NCBI GenBank assembly: GCA_963753285.1
Contig: CAVWBT010000005.1
Coordinates: 62,001 to 126,000, forward strand
Direction of reading: 5' to 3'
DNA: 64,000 bases
From: JAHEDH01 sp963753285
GTDB taxonomy: Bacteria > Actinomycetota > Acidimicrobiia > Spongiisociales > ZC4RG35
In this document: positions 50,775 through 60,009 of the stretch, piece by piece
How the letters are laid out: each line of letters starts with the position of its first letter
Position numbering within the stretch: the first letter of the stretch is position 1
Notes under the pieces: model-generated
Seen by the model: the letters and a program-made list of their open reading frames with translations, nothing else
The model's database searches: none
What the model was told of the DNA's origin: nothing
Translations under genes and position numbers: made by a program

Positions 50775-52142
50775 GTGTTGTTCAAGGGACGTCTTCGACT
50801 TCCGAATGATCCAGGCGAAGGGATTCCCATCGACCTGGAACTCGAAGACGTCTTCTTGTCGCTCGAGTCCGGAGGTGAGGACTTCGGTGAGTGGCGATTG
50901 GACACCGTCGAGATCACGCGTCTCTTCTCCAATCAGTTCGCCATGCAGCTCGACGGCGAGGAGATGGTGTTCGTCGCCGACGACGCCCTCGGCTTCGCCT
51001 ACGACGGTCTCTCCGCGATCGAGGACGTCAAGAGCCGCCTGTCGAAGCGGCGGATCTTCAAGGGCCGGAAGCCCAAGAAGACGGCGGTCGGTAGCGACTC
51101 GGAACTCGAGGAGCAGGAGCCTGATGAGATCTCGGTTCCCGATGCCACGCCCGATGCGCCGATGCCCGAAGTCGTTCCCTTCTTCCCCGAGTCCCGGCCT
51201 TCGTTCGCCGATTCGGTGGCAGAGAGTGCGGTGATCGACGAGAGCATCGCACCGGTTGCCCCGAAGCCCATCGAGATCGAGAACGCCGAACCCCAGCCGG
51301 TCGTGCCGCCACCTGCCGCCGCCGAGCCTGTGGTTCAAGTGCCCCCGCCTGCCGTACCGGAACCGTCGCCCGAGGTCGAGCAACCAGCGGCATCGTCCGA
51401 AACCGCCCCAGAGATCGAAACGCCCGACACTCCAACGGTCACCCCAGGCGCCCCATTCGATGACGATGCCGACGACGAACTCGTCATCGAAGACGTCTCG
51501 GCGTATGGATACGTTCCGGTGGCCAGCGCTTCGGTCGAGCAACGGCCGGCCCTCGTCGAACTGGAGCCTTCCGACGATGAGATCGAAATCGAAGAGGCAG
51601 CACCTGGGACCGGGGCCGTCCTGAGAGAGGTTCACCCGCTCGGCGAACCGGAGACCGCTCGTGATGTCCCTCCGCTTCGAGAGTCGGTCGAACCCGAACA
51701 GCCTGTATCCGTCGAACCCGCACCGGTCGCGGACACGCCGCCGACGAGGCCGGAGCCCGACGTGTCACCCGCAGCAATCGTCCCGCCGGCGGAAAAGCCA
51801 CCTGCCGCCCCGCGCCCGACCGAAGGAGACTCGAGCTTCTTTGCCCAGTGGTCGTCGAACGGCAGAGCGGCATCGGAGCCCGAGCTCGAGCCAGAGTCGG
51901 CGTCGAATGTCGAAGAGGAGCCGCAGGACGGCGCCGACCCACAGACTCGGAAATCCGGGCGGCACGCCCGCAGTTCTGGCAGGTCCCGATCCGCGGTGTT
52001 CGGGAGGAAGAAGTCCCGCGAGCCCGAAGCGCACGACCACAGCTACGAATCGTCGAAGACGGTCGGCGGCATCACCCGGCGCGTGTGTGCGATCTGCGGT
52101 CATGTGTCCTTCGCCGGTGAGGACGTGTATCAAGACTGGTGA
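50775..52142 (+). CDS. Unknown protein: small beta domain, long acidic/Pro-rich linker, C-terminal zinc-ribbon-like motif
   Basis: A 455-residue protein of unknown function starting with GTG. Residues 1-90 look like a compact beta domain (FGEWRLDTVEITRLFSNQFA, GEEMVFVADDALGFAYDG). Residues about 100-410 are low-complexity, rich in Pro, Glu, Ala, Val and surely disordered. The end is basic (GRHARSSGRSRSAVFGRKK) and closes with CAICGHVSFAGED, a half zinc-knuckle with His ligands nearby (HDHSYES). No signal peptide or helix. The 168-bp spacer before it has a weak TTGGTG/TACAGT promoter candidate (50650-50676, spacer 15). Confidence 0.65.
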   Translation: MLFKGRLRLPNDPGEGIPIDLELEDVFLSLESGGEDFGEWRLDTVEITRLFSNQFAMQLDGEEMVFVADDALGFAYDGLSAIEDVKSRLSKRRIFKGRKPKKTAVGSDSELEEQEPDEISVPDATPDAPMPEVVPFFPESRPSFADSVAESAVIDESIAPVAPKPIEIENAEPQPVVPPPAAAEPVVQVPPPAVPEPSPEVEQPAASSETAPEIETPDTPTVTPGAPFDDDADDELVIEDVSAYGYVPVASASVEQRPALVELEPSDDEIEIEEAAPGTGAVLREVHPLGEPETARDVPPLRESVEPEQPVSVEPAPVADTPPTRPEPDVSPAAIVPPAEKPPAAPRPTEGDSSFFAQWSSNGRAASEPELEPESASNVEEEPQDGADPQTRKSGRHARSSGRSRSAVFGRKKSREPEAHDHSYESSKTVGGITRRVCAICGHVSFAGEDVYQDW

Positions 52143-52183
52143 CCGAGTCCCGATAGGGCCCGGCTTCTGTCATCGTTCCGGCG

Positions 52184-52993
52184 ATGCCAGAAGGACACAC
52201 GATTCACCGAGCGGCCCGACTGCAGACGAAGCGGTTCGTCGGCACCGAAATCGCCGTCTCGAGTCCGCAGGGTCGATTCGACGACGGTGCTGCCCTGCTC
52301 GATGGCCACACGATCGAAGAGATCGATGCGTGGGGCAAACACCTCTTCTACCGCTGGGATCACGGCCACGTCATGCACGTGCATCTCGGCCTCTTCGGCA
52401 AATTCCGGATCCACTCCGACGACCCGCCCCCGCCAACCGATGGGACCCGCCTTCAAATGGTTTCCGACAAGGGGACCCTGTACCTGTCGGGCCCGACAGA
52501 CTGTTCGGTGATCGCTCCGGATGAGGAGGAGCGAATCGTCTCCGATCTCGGCCCGGACCCGCTCAGAAAGAAGACTCACTCAGGCGCCGTCGCGCACATG
52601 GAGACCTTCCTGGGTCGCCGAACGGTGCCGATCGGAGCCGCGCTGCTGGATCAGTCTGTGATCTGCGGAATCGGGAACGTGTATCGAGCCGAAATCCTCT
52701 TCAGGCTCGGCATCAACCCGCACATCGAGTCACGAGACGTTCTCGCCTCCGATGTCGAGCGGATCTGGAACGAGTCCGTGTCACAGCTCCGTCGCGGTGA
52801 GAAGTCCGGTCGTATCGTCACGACCGAGCCCGAGGACGTCGGCAGAACACGTCGATCCGACATCGCCCGCGGTGAACGGACGTACGTCTACAAGCGCAAC
52901 GGTCAGCCGTGCCGCCGCTGTGACACCCCGATCGAGCGGACGGACATGAAGGGTCGCAAGATCTGGTGGTGTCCGTCCTGTCAGGCGGCCTAG
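52184..52993 (+). CDS. nei: Formamidopyrimidine-DNA glycosylase / endonuclease VIII family
   Basis: A 269-residue Fpg/Nei enzyme. The MPEGHTIHRAARL start supplies the catalytic Pro2 and Glu3; the PEGHTIH form is typical of actinobacterial Nei2. It also has the conserved Lys loop (WGKHLFYRW), the helix-two-turn-helix CGIGNVYRAEILF, and a C-terminal zinc finger CRRC..CPSC. Excises oxidised bases and nicks DNA. Follows the unknown gene by 41 bp on the same strand. Confidence 0.92.
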   Translation: MPEGHTIHRAARLQTKRFVGTEIAVSSPQGRFDDGAALLDGHTIEEIDAWGKHLFYRWDHGHVMHVHLGLFGKFRIHSDDPPPPTDGTRLQMVSDKGTLYLSGPTDCSVIAPDEEERIVSDLGPDPLRKKTHSGAVAHMETFLGRRTVPIGAALLDQSVICGIGNVYRAEILFRLGINPHIESRDVLASDVERIWNESVSQLRRGEKSGRIVTTEPEDVGRTRRSDIARGERTYVYKRNGQPCRRCDTPIERTDMKGRKIWWCPSCQAA

Positions 52994-53018
52994 GAGCGAC
53001 TGCCAGGGCGTCCGTCGA

Positions 53019-53465
53019 TCAGACGCCCCACTTCCACACCATCGCGGCGATGGTGATTGCCAGCAGCGCGAGTTCGAGTAGACCCGCCTGCCTGATCCGT
53101 GCGATCGCCGCGGCGGCGCCGCCCGTGTCTCCGCCCTCCAGAGCGGCGCTCGCATCGCGGCTGCGAGGCCCGTACACGGCCATGCCCAGCCCCGCACCGA
53201 CGATCACGGCGAGGAAACCGATGGACACGAACGTCGATCCGAACCCGTACGCCTCGTTGCCCGTGACCAGGATGACTCCTGTGATCAGGACGACGACGGC
53301 GGCGGGCGTGTAGAGGATCTGGCCGAGGCGAAGCACGAGTCGATACCACCCGGCGCGTGATGCGTCCGGCTCCGAAGCGAACACCTGCCCCCCGATCTGT
53401 GTGGCGACGCCCCCTCCGAACCAGGATGCGGCGGCGAGGATGTGGATCCACAGGACGAATTGCAT
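53019..53465 (-). CDS. Four-helix membrane protein (CopD/DUF2269-like)
   Basis: A 148-residue membrane protein. Start VLWIHILAAASWFGGGVATQ is the pattern of CopD-like and DUF2269 proteins (His in helix 1, W-FGG); further helices at about 45-65, 72-95 and 125-145. May bind heme or copper. Start at 53465 chosen because the hydrophobic His-helix then begins at the N-terminus. Convergent with the nei gene. Confidence 0.75.
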   Translation of the reverse strand: MQFVLWIHILAAASWFGGGVATQIGGQVFASEPDASRAGWYRLVLRLGQILYTPAAVVVLITGVILVTGNEAYGFGSTFVSIGFLAVIVGAGLGMAVYGPRSRDASAALEGGDTGGAAAAIARIRQAGLLELALLAITIAAMVWKWGV

Positions 53466-53562
53466 GTCGGCTCTCCAGCGTCGTTGGTCGCCAATGAAAC
53501 TAGCGAATCGCAACGGTCGGTGGTGATCGTGTTTGGGCGGGGGCGGCTCCTACCCTCTGATC

Positions 53563-54603
53563 GTGCACATCACACCGGTGATACTCAGTGGTGGGAGCGG
53601 GACCAGGTTGTGGCCGCTGTCGCGCCAGCAGTCCCCCAAGCAGTTCGTCGCGCTGACCGGCGTGCGGACGTTGTTCCAGCAGACGGTGCTCCGAGCCGCT
53701 GAGATCGAGGGTGTCACTGGCCCAGTCGTGGTCGGCAACCGGGATCACGCGTCGATCATCAGCGTCCAGTCGAGCGAGATCGATGTCCACCCGAAGGCCA
53801 TCATCACCGAGCCCGAGGGTCGCAACACCGCCCCGGCGGTAGCGCTCGCTGCCCACACCGTCGATCCCGATGACTTGATGCTCGTCATGCCGTCCGATTC
53901 GTTCATCCCCGACGAGGCCGCCTTCCGGGCATCGGTGCGGGCCGCCGTCGAACCGGCCGTCCAGGGGAAACTCGTCACGTTCGGGGTCACTCCGACGCGG
54001 CCGGAGACGGGATACGGATACATCGAGGTGGGCGAGTCCCGGGCCGGCTGGTCGTTCGCATCGCGGTTCGTCGAGAAGCCAGATCGCCCAACCGCCGAGG
54101 CCTATCTGGCCGGCGGACGGCACCTCTGGAATGCCGGGATGTTCCTCTTCTCGGCGCGTCGCTTGCTCGAAGAGTTGTCCGTCCATGCCCCGGAGGTTGC
54201 CGGGACCGTGGCCGCAGCGTGGGACGAGCGATCCGAGGCGGATGGAGTCATCGAGCCCGGATCGTCGTTCGGGTTGTCACCGTCGATCTCGATCGACCAC
54301 GCCGTGATGGAACACTCGAATCAGGTTGCGGTCGTGCCGATGGACGCCGGTTGGAGTGACGTCGGATCGTGGCAGGCGCTCTGGGAGTTGGGCGGTGGCG
54401 AAAGCGCCAACGTGGCGCTCGGTGAGACCCTGTTGCGGGACGTGACCGGATCGTATGTCCGCGCCGGTGACCGCCTTGTCGCAGTGATCGGCCTCGATGA
54501 CATCGTCGTCGTGGACACACCCGACGCCCTTCTCATCACATCGAGGTCGCGATCTCAAGAAGTGAATCTCCTGTTCGAGGATCTGCCGGTCGAACTCCGT
54601 TGA
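53563..54603 (+). CDS. manC: Mannose-1-phosphate guanylyltransferase
   Basis: A 346-residue nucleotidyltransferase. PVILSGGSGTRLWPLSRQQS with SPKQFVALTG is the pyrophosphorylase signature; EPEGRNTAPAVALAA, FVEKPDRPTAEAYL, LWNAGMFLF and VPMDAGWSDVGSW follow. Makes GDP-mannose from GTP and mannose 1-phosphate. No phosphomannose isomerase domain, so single-function. GDP-mannose is the donor for mpgS elsewhere in the window. GTG start places the signature at residue 5. Confidence 0.94.
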   Translation: MHITPVILSGGSGTRLWPLSRQQSPKQFVALTGVRTLFQQTVLRAAEIEGVTGPVVVGNRDHASIISVQSSEIDVHPKAIITEPEGRNTAPAVALAAHTVDPDDLMLVMPSDSFIPDEAAFRASVRAAVEPAVQGKLVTFGVTPTRPETGYGYIEVGESRAGWSFASRFVEKPDRPTAEAYLAGGRHLWNAGMFLFSARRLLEELSVHAPEVAGTVAAAWDERSEADGVIEPGSSFGLSPSISIDHAVMEHSNQVAVVPMDAGWSDVGSWQALWELGGGESANVALGETLLRDVTGSYVRAGDRLVAVIGLDDIVVVDTPDALLITSRSRSQEVNLLFEDLPVELR

Positions 54604-54606
54604 CGA

Positions 54607-55353
54607 TCAGGCGAGTTCGACGATCGGCGATGCACCGAACGGTGTCACGAGATCGATCCCGAATGCGGCATAGACCAGCGGCGGTACGGAGATGTCCGCG
54701 AGGAACAGACGGCCCGTGCACTCGTGGCCGACGATTCCTTTCTTGGGTAGCGCCAGCGTCATCGTCGCCGAAGCCCCGACCGCTTCACCCGGGACGTCGC
54801 CTGTCTCCGCATTCACTCCGGACGGCACATCGAGCGACAGCACCGCTCGACCGTTGCTCCATTCGATGAGCTCCCGTGCCCTCCCATGGGGCGCCCCCGA
54901 GAGCGAGTAGCCGATGAGGCCATCGAGCACGAGGTCGGCGTCGATCGGTTGAGCGGTCGACTCGACGCCGATCCGGTCGAGAATCTCGGCTTGTCGAGCG
55001 GCGACGGGGGTCATGCGATCCCGGTCGGAACTGGTCGTCACCCGAACGTCGACGCCACGATTCCAAAGGTGCCGGGCGGCAACCAACACGCCGCCTCCGT
55101 TCCCTCCCGATCCGGCGAGCACCTGGACGGTGGTCGGCGTGTACAAGGCGATCGCCAGGACAGCGAGGTTTCGCCCCGCGTTCTCCATCATGCGGACGAG
55201 GTCGATCCCAAGATCTTCGATCATGACGCGGTCGACCTCGATCATCTGCTCGGTCGTGACCGCCGGCACGTCTCGCACAACGGGGAACACGATCGGGAGA
55301 GTACAGGCGGCGGCGAGCGCGGTTCCCGGTGTCGTCGGCGTTCGACGTACCAT
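54607..55353 (-). CDS. nnrE: NAD(P)H-hydrate epimerase (YjeF_N domain)
   Basis: A 248-residue YjeF N-domain protein: MIEDLGIDLVRMMENAGRNL, VLAGSGGNGGGVLVAARHL, DGLIGYSLSGAP, LDVPSGVNAETG and TLALPKKGIVG match the epimerase that repairs hydrated NAD(P)H. The dehydratase half (NnrD) is not attached, so it must be encoded elsewhere. The N-terminus carries about 30 extra residues. Divergent from the cytochrome c-men operon with only 6 bp between the starts. Confidence 0.88.
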   Translation of the reverse strand: MVRRTPTTPGTALAAACTLPIVFPVVRDVPAVTTEQMIEVDRVMIEDLGIDLVRMMENAGRNLAVLAIALYTPTTVQVLAGSGGNGGGVLVAARHLWNRGVDVRVTTSSDRDRMTPVAARQAEILDRIGVESTAQPIDADLVLDGLIGYSLSGAPHGRARELIEWSNGRAVLSLDVPSGVNAETGDVPGEAVGASATMTLALPKKGIVGHECTGRLFLADISVPPLVYAAFGIDLVTPFGASPIVELA

Positions 55354-55359
55354 CTCAGT

Positions 55360-55665
55360 ATGCGACTTCGCGTTCTCGGGACATGCTTGGTGGTGTTTCT
55401 CGCAGCCTGCACGGGTACGGCCGATCCCGATGCAACAGGCGCCGAGCTCTACTCCCAGTTCTGTGCTCGATGTCATGCGGCCGATCTCAGCGGAGGCGTG
55501 GGGCCCGCGATGGGGGCAGGCTCTGCGCTGGTGGAACGGCCGGACAGCTACATCTTCGACGCCATCGCGAACGGGCGCGGAGCCATGCCGGCGTTCGGCA
55601 GGACGCTCTCGGAGGATCAGGTGCAGCGGCTGGTCGACTTCATTCGGGCGGAACAAGGATCGTGA
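55360..55665 (+). CDS. Lipoprotein cytochrome c
   Basis: A 101-residue secreted cytochrome: lipobox LAAC (Cys17), heme motif CARCH, and Met in GAMPAFG as axial ligand. It opens the operon cytochrome c-menC-menD. Its stop overlaps the menC start (GTGA). Coupling to menaquinone synthesis suggests a respiratory carrier, perhaps an alternative donor to the ba3 oxidase. Confidence 0.87.
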   Translation: MRLRVLGTCLVVFLAACTGTADPDATGAELYSQFCARCHAADLSGGVGPAMGAGSALVERPDSYIFDAIANGRGAMPAFGRTLSEDQVQRLVDFIRAEQGS

Positions 55666-56615
55666 GCCTCGACGAGGTCAGCCTCCACCTGGTGAGGATC
55701 CCGATGATCGTGCGATTTCGCCGGGTGACCTGGCGGGAAGCCGTGTTGTTGGAGGGCCCGGCCGGATGGGGAGAGTTCTCCCCATTCCCCGACTACCCAC
55801 CGGGAACGACGTCCCGCTGGTTGGCGGCAGCGCTCGAGGCGGCGGTCGCGGAGCGGCCGGCGCTCAGGCGCACGTCGATTCCGGTCAACGTCACCGTGCC
55901 TGCAGTTCCGCCCGAACAGGCCTTCGAGCTCGTGCGCGAGTCCGAGTGTCGAACGGCGAAGGTCAAGATCGCAGACAAGGGCGAGAGCCGGGACACCGAC
56001 CTCGCCCGGGTTGCGGCAGTGCGGGATGCCCTCGGCGGCGACGGCCGGCTCCGGGTGGACGTCAATGCAGCTTGGACCGTCGACGAGGCGGCCGAGCGGA
56101 TCAACGAGTTGGATTGGTTCGATCTCGAGTATGTGGAACAACCCGTGGCCACCATCGATGAGATGATCGAGCTTCGGCGTCGCGTCAGCGTGCCGATCGC
56201 TGCCGACGAGGTGATTCGCCAGTCGCCGGATCCGATGGAGGTGGTCGAGCGCGAGGCCGCCGACCTCCTCGTCCTCAAGGTGCAACCGCTCGGGGGTGTG
56301 CGGCGCACGCTGGATCTCGCAGAGCGTTCCGGGATGGATGTGGTGATCAGCTCTGCGCTCGAGACATCCGTCGGCCTGTCTGCGGGACTCCGTGCGGCCG
56401 CCGCGCTTCCCGAGCTGCCCTACGACTGTGGCCTGGCAACCGCCGTGCTCCTCGAGGGCGATGTCACCACCGATCCGCTGCTGCCCATCGGCGGCAGCAT
56501 CGAAGTCAGGGACATCATTCCCGACCCCGACCTGCTCGACGAATGGCAAGCGGACGCCGAGACCGAGCGGCGGCTGCTCCGCCGCCTTCGCCAGGCAGCT
56601 GAGACCCTGACGTGA
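55662..56615 (+). CDS. menC: o-Succinylbenzoate synthase
   Basis: A 317-residue enolase-superfamily enzyme. GWGEFSPFPDYPP is typical of the actinobacterial MenC; the catalytic Lys in TAKVKIAD, metal ligands in RVDVNAAW, LEYVEQP and IAADEVI, and the second Lys in LLVLKVQPLGG are present. Dehydrates SHCHC to o-succinylbenzoate in menaquinone synthesis. GTGA overlaps on both sides couple it to the cytochrome and menD genes. Confidence 0.93.
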   Translation: MSLDEVSLHLVRIPMIVRFRRVTWREAVLLEGPAGWGEFSPFPDYPPGTTSRWLAAALEAAVAERPALRRTSIPVNVTVPAVPPEQAFELVRESECRTAKVKIADKGESRDTDLARVAAVRDALGGDGRLRVDVNAAWTVDEAAERINELDWFDLEYVEQPVATIDEMIELRRRVSVPIAADEVIRQSPDPMEVVEREAADLLVLKVQPLGGVRRTLDLAERSGMDVVISSALETSVGLSAGLRAAAALPELPYDCGLATAVLLEGDVTTDPLLPIGGSIEVRDIIPDPDLLDEWQADAETERRLLRRLRQAAETLT

Positions 56616-58264
56616 CGCATCCGAATCCTTCCATCGCCATGGCTTCGGTCGTGCTCGACGAGCTCCGCCGCAATGGCGTGGAGCACATCGTCATCGCGCC
56701 CGGATCGCGCTCGGCTGCGCTTTCGATGACCGCCCTCTCGATGGGGTTCGAGGTGCACGTCGAGATCGATGAGCGATCCGCCGGCTTCTTTGCGGTCGGC
56801 ATCGGCAGCCAGGGGCTCACGGCGGCCGTCGTCACGACGTCCGGCACGGCCGTCGCGAACTTGCTCCCGGCCGTCGTCGAGGCCGATCTCGGCAACCGAC
56901 CGCTGATCGTGCTCTCTGCCGACCGACCGCCCGAGCTCAGGGATCGGGGTGCCAACCAGACCATCGAACAGAGCGGCATCTATGGCGGGCGGGTCCGTTG
57001 GGAGTTCGACCCGGGCCCCGCAGAGGACCGACCGGGCGCGAATGGGTTGTGGCGATCAATGGTCTGCAGGGCGGTCTCGGCGGCCCGCGGACTCGGTGGC
57101 GGGATGCCCGGCCCGGTGCATCTCAACCTGCCGTTCCGTGAGCCCCTCGTTCCTGCGACGGACGACGGTCGAACCAGCGCAGTGCCGTTTGCCTCGGCCA
57201 CCGACGGTCGGCACGGCGGAGCCCCATGGTCCGACGCCGGTGACAGGGTTCGGTGGCGTCTGTCCCGCTCTGATGACCCGGAGCGGACACTCGTCGTCGT
57301 TGGTGACACCGCCGGTGAGGTCGACGTCGATCTCGCCGGGGTTGCATTCGTGGCCGAACCTCACTCGAACAAGCGATCGGCCGAGGCGCTCACGGGACTC
57401 CACTACCTGGCGACGCACCGCTTGCGCGACCGCTGGATGCCCGACGCCGTGATCACGGTGGGGAGGGTCGGGCTGTCCCGTCAGCTCGGGAACTGGCTCG
57501 GTGGATTGCCGACCACGGCGATCGACCCGTCCGGTCGCTGGCTCGATCCCTCGGCGAGCGCCACCCGGGTGGTCCGGCGGGGCCCGGTGCCGCCGGCCGA
57601 ACCCGATTGGCTCGAGGGGCTTCGGGAGGTCGACCGGGCGGTGAGGTCGGCCCTGAACGACGAGATCGATCGGTGGGAGGACGTTTCCGAGCCGCTGATC
57701 GCCCGGGATACCGCCCGGGCGGCGTCACGAGGTCGGCTCGTGGTGGCGTCGTCGATGCCGATTCGGGATCTCGACCTGTTCATGGACGTCCAGGTCGGGT
57801 CGGTGATGTCCAATCGCGGCGCCTCGGGTATCGACGGCTTCGTGTCGACCGCGCTGGGGGTGGCGTCGACGCCGGGGGTGCCGGTGGTTGCGCTCGCGGG
57901 CGATCTCTCGATGCTGCACGATTCGAACGGCTTCCTTCTGGCCGAGCGCCCGGATTGTGTGTTCGTGGTGGTCGACAACGATGGAGGCGGGATCTTCTCG
58001 TTCCTACCGCAGGCGGACTACCCCGACGGCTTCGAGACCGTGTTCGGGACGCCGCACGGCCGCTCCTTCGAACGGCTCGCCGCCTTTCACGGGCTCGGGA
58101 TCACCGAAGTGGGTCGACCCGCTGGGCTGCAGGCGGCGATCGAGGCAGCGACGGACGAGCCGGGTATCTCGCTGGTCGTTGCGAGGACGGACCGAACGGT
58201 CAACGTTGCCCAACACCGCCGCCTCACCGAGGTCGCCCACCAAGCGATCGACCGGGTGGTATAG
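56612..58264 (+). CDS. menD: SEPHCHC synthase (ThDP-dependent)
   Basis: A 550-residue MenD. ThDP enzyme with VIAPGSRSAALSMTAL and EIDERSAGFFAVGI (catalytic Glu region), TTSGTAVANLLPAVVEA, LSADRPPELRDRGANQTIEQ, and the ThDP-Mg motif LAGDLSMLHDSNG to VVDNDGGGIFSFLPQ. Condenses isochorismate with 2-oxoglutarate in menaquinone synthesis. Coupled to menC; the isochorismate synthase faces it convergently. Confidence 0.95.
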   Translation: MTHPNPSIAMASVVLDELRRNGVEHIVIAPGSRSAALSMTALSMGFEVHVEIDERSAGFFAVGIGSQGLTAAVVTTSGTAVANLLPAVVEADLGNRPLIVLSADRPPELRDRGANQTIEQSGIYGGRVRWEFDPGPAEDRPGANGLWRSMVCRAVSAARGLGGGMPGPVHLNLPFREPLVPATDDGRTSAVPFASATDGRHGGAPWSDAGDRVRWRLSRSDDPERTLVVVGDTAGEVDVDLAGVAFVAEPHSNKRSAEALTGLHYLATHRLRDRWMPDAVITVGRVGLSRQLGNWLGGLPTTAIDPSGRWLDPSASATRVVRRGPVPPAEPDWLEGLREVDRAVRSALNDEIDRWEDVSEPLIARDTARAASRGRLVVASSMPIRDLDLFMDVQVGSVMSNRGASGIDGFVSTALGVASTPGVPVVALAGDLSMLHDSNGFLLAERPDCVFVVVDNDGGGIFSFLPQADYPDGFETVFGTPHGRSFERLAAFHGLGITEVGRPAGLQAAIEAATDEPGISLVVARTDRTVNVAQHRRLTEVAHQAIDRVV

Positions 58265-58288
58265 CGGCGAACTCCTTCAGTTCGAGCT

Positions 58289-58314
58289 GTGGGACGTGGG
58301 ACGTGGACGTGGAC
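58289..58314. repeat. Short tandem repeat GTGGGAC x2, GTGGAC x2
   Basis: GTGGGAC at 58289 and 58296, then GTGGAC at 58303 and 58309, filling most of the 51-bp gap between the convergent menD and menF genes. Confidence 0.75.
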
Positions 58315-58315
58315 G

Positions 58316-59518
58316 CTATTCCAATGCCGACATCATGGCCCCGAGCTTGAGCCTGGTCTCCTCGAGCTCGCTCTCCGGCAGTGAGTCGGACATGATCCCG
58401 GCTCCGGTGAACAGCCTGGCGCGGGCGCCGGAGATCTCGGCACAGCGGAGTGCGATGGCGAACTCGCCTCGTCCCTGTCGATCCATCCAGCCGACCGGAC
58501 CGGCGTAGCGGCCCCGATCCATCCCCTCGAGCTCCCGGATCATCTCGATCGCAACGTCGGTGGGGTCGCCGCCGACGGCTGCCGTCGGATGGAGCATGCC
58601 GGCCAGCGTCATCGCCGAGGTGGGTTCGCGGAGGACCCCTTCGAACGCAGTCTCCAGATGCTGGACGTTGTCGAGTCTGCGCAGGGTGGGTGTCTCGTCC
58701 TTCGACAGCGATGTCGTGACCCGTTCGAGCACGCGCTCGACCGAGTCGGCGGCGAGCTGGTGCTCGAACCGGTCCTTGTCGGAGTGCAACAGCTCCGATC
58801 CCAATCGAGCATCGGTGGCGGGGTCGGGCGAGCGCGCGGCGGTGCCGGCGAGCGCAACCGAGCTGATGGTGTTCCCGTCGGTCCTGACCAGCAGCTCTGG
58901 CGATGCCCCGATCAGGCCATCGACGGCAAAGGTGAAGCAATGAGGGAAGCGGTCAACGAGCTTTGCGATCAGACGAGTGGTGTCGAAGCGGGTTCTCGAC
59001 CACAGCGCGAAGTCCCTGGCCAGGACGACTTTCCTGGCCTCCCCGCGACGAATCCGTTCGATCGCTTCAGCGACCGCCTCGACCCATGCAACGTCCGGGA
59101 TCGACGCCCCGGCGAAGCGCGGGCGATCGCGCTCGATGTCGGGCCGCTCCTCTGCTGTGAGGTAGCCGGTGTGATCGGCGCCGCCGACTGTGGTCACGTA
59201 CCAACGACCGCCGCTTCTGCCGAACGTCACCTCTGGCACGATCAGAACCGAGCCGGGCGATCGGCTGTCGAACGTGAACGATGCGAACGCCACTGGACCG
59301 GTTCCTGACAGGTCGATCTCGTCGTCGATCCGGCATCCATCGACCCAATCGCGGAACGCCTGTTGTGCCCGGTCGAATCGCTCGGTCCCGAGCCCGGCCG
59401 AGATCCTGAAGGCCTCGCCGAAGCCGACGATCACGTGATCTTCAGAGATCCAGGCAAGCGGGGGATCGTGCTCGATCAGTGGGGGAGCGCCGTCGAGCGC
59501 CCGGGTGGTGACCCTCAT
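58316..59518 (-). CDS. menF: Isochorismate synthase
   Basis: A 400-residue chorismate-utilising enzyme of the MenF/EntC family: ARKVVLARDFAL, FTFAVDGLIGASPELLVR, ALAGTAARS, LHPTAAVGGDPTDVAIEMI, YAGPVGWMDRQGRGEFAIAL and FTGAGIMSDSLPESELEET. Converts chorismate to isochorismate, the first step to menaquinone. Upstream it overlaps the MerR-like gene by 4 bp. Confidence 0.94.
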   Translation of the reverse strand: MRVTTRALDGAPPLIEHDPPLAWISEDHVIVGFGEAFRISAGLGTERFDRAQQAFRDWVDGCRIDDEIDLSGTGPVAFASFTFDSRSPGSVLIVPEVTFGRSGGRWYVTTVGGADHTGYLTAEERPDIERDRPRFAGASIPDVAWVEAVAEAIERIRRGEARKVVLARDFALWSRTRFDTTRLIAKLVDRFPHCFTFAVDGLIGASPELLVRTDGNTISSVALAGTAARSPDPATDARLGSELLHSDKDRFEHQLAADSVERVLERVTTSLSKDETPTLRRLDNVQHLETAFEGVLREPTSAMTLAGMLHPTAAVGGDPTDVAIEMIRELEGMDRGRYAGPVGWMDRQGRGEFAIALRCAEISGARARLFTGAGIMSDSLPESELEETRLKLGAMMSALE

Positions 59519-60009
59519 TCCTCGACGAGCCTCGCAGTGGCGTGCTTGACCACCAACCGCCTGAAGTGCTCTCCGACCAGGGCAGCCGTTGCAGGCATCA
59601 TCTCGTCGACGGCCCGCTGGAGGGTCGTCGCTGCCTCGTCGGTCGATGCCGCACTCGCCTCCACGGAGTCGCGGACGAAGCGAGCGAAGACGTCGACTGC
59701 GAGCTCGGCGACCGGATCCATCGCCTCGTCCATGCGCCGCGCCAGATCGAGCAACTCGGCCATCGGCAGGCCCGCCTCGACGAGGCGGAGTCCCGCCGAC
59801 ACAGCGCCGAGGTCGGCGCGGTCGAACCGGTCCCCACTCGGGCCCGGATGGGGAACGATCCAGCCCTCTCGGACGAGCATCGAGATCACGACCGTCGAGA
59901 TGTTCGCGGTTTCTGCGAGTTCGTCGAGGGTGAGGAGCTCATCGTCCTCCGGCTCGAGTGCGTCGAGCAGCACGGCGTCGGTCGGGTCGTCGTTCGGTAC
60001 GGAGGTCAT
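59515..60009 (-). CDS. MerR-family HTH regulator
   Basis: A 164-residue protein: winged-helix N-terminus (LLTLDELAETANISTVVISM, LVREGWIVPHP, DRADLGAVSAGLRLVEAGLP) with the MerR arrangement of helix-turn-helix, wing and C-terminal dimer helix. The C-terminal half is helical with no metal-binding Cys cluster. Positioned between murI and menF with 4-bp overlaps to both, so it may control the menaquinone gene. Signal unknown. Confidence 0.75.
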   Translation of the reverse strand: MTSVPNDDPTDAVLLDALEPEDDELLTLDELAETANISTVVISMLVREGWIVPHPGPSGDRFDRADLGAVSAGLRLVEAGLPMAELLDLARRMDEAMDPVAELAVDVFARFVRDSVEASAASTDEAATTLQRAVDEMMPATAALVGEHFRRLVVKHATARLVEE

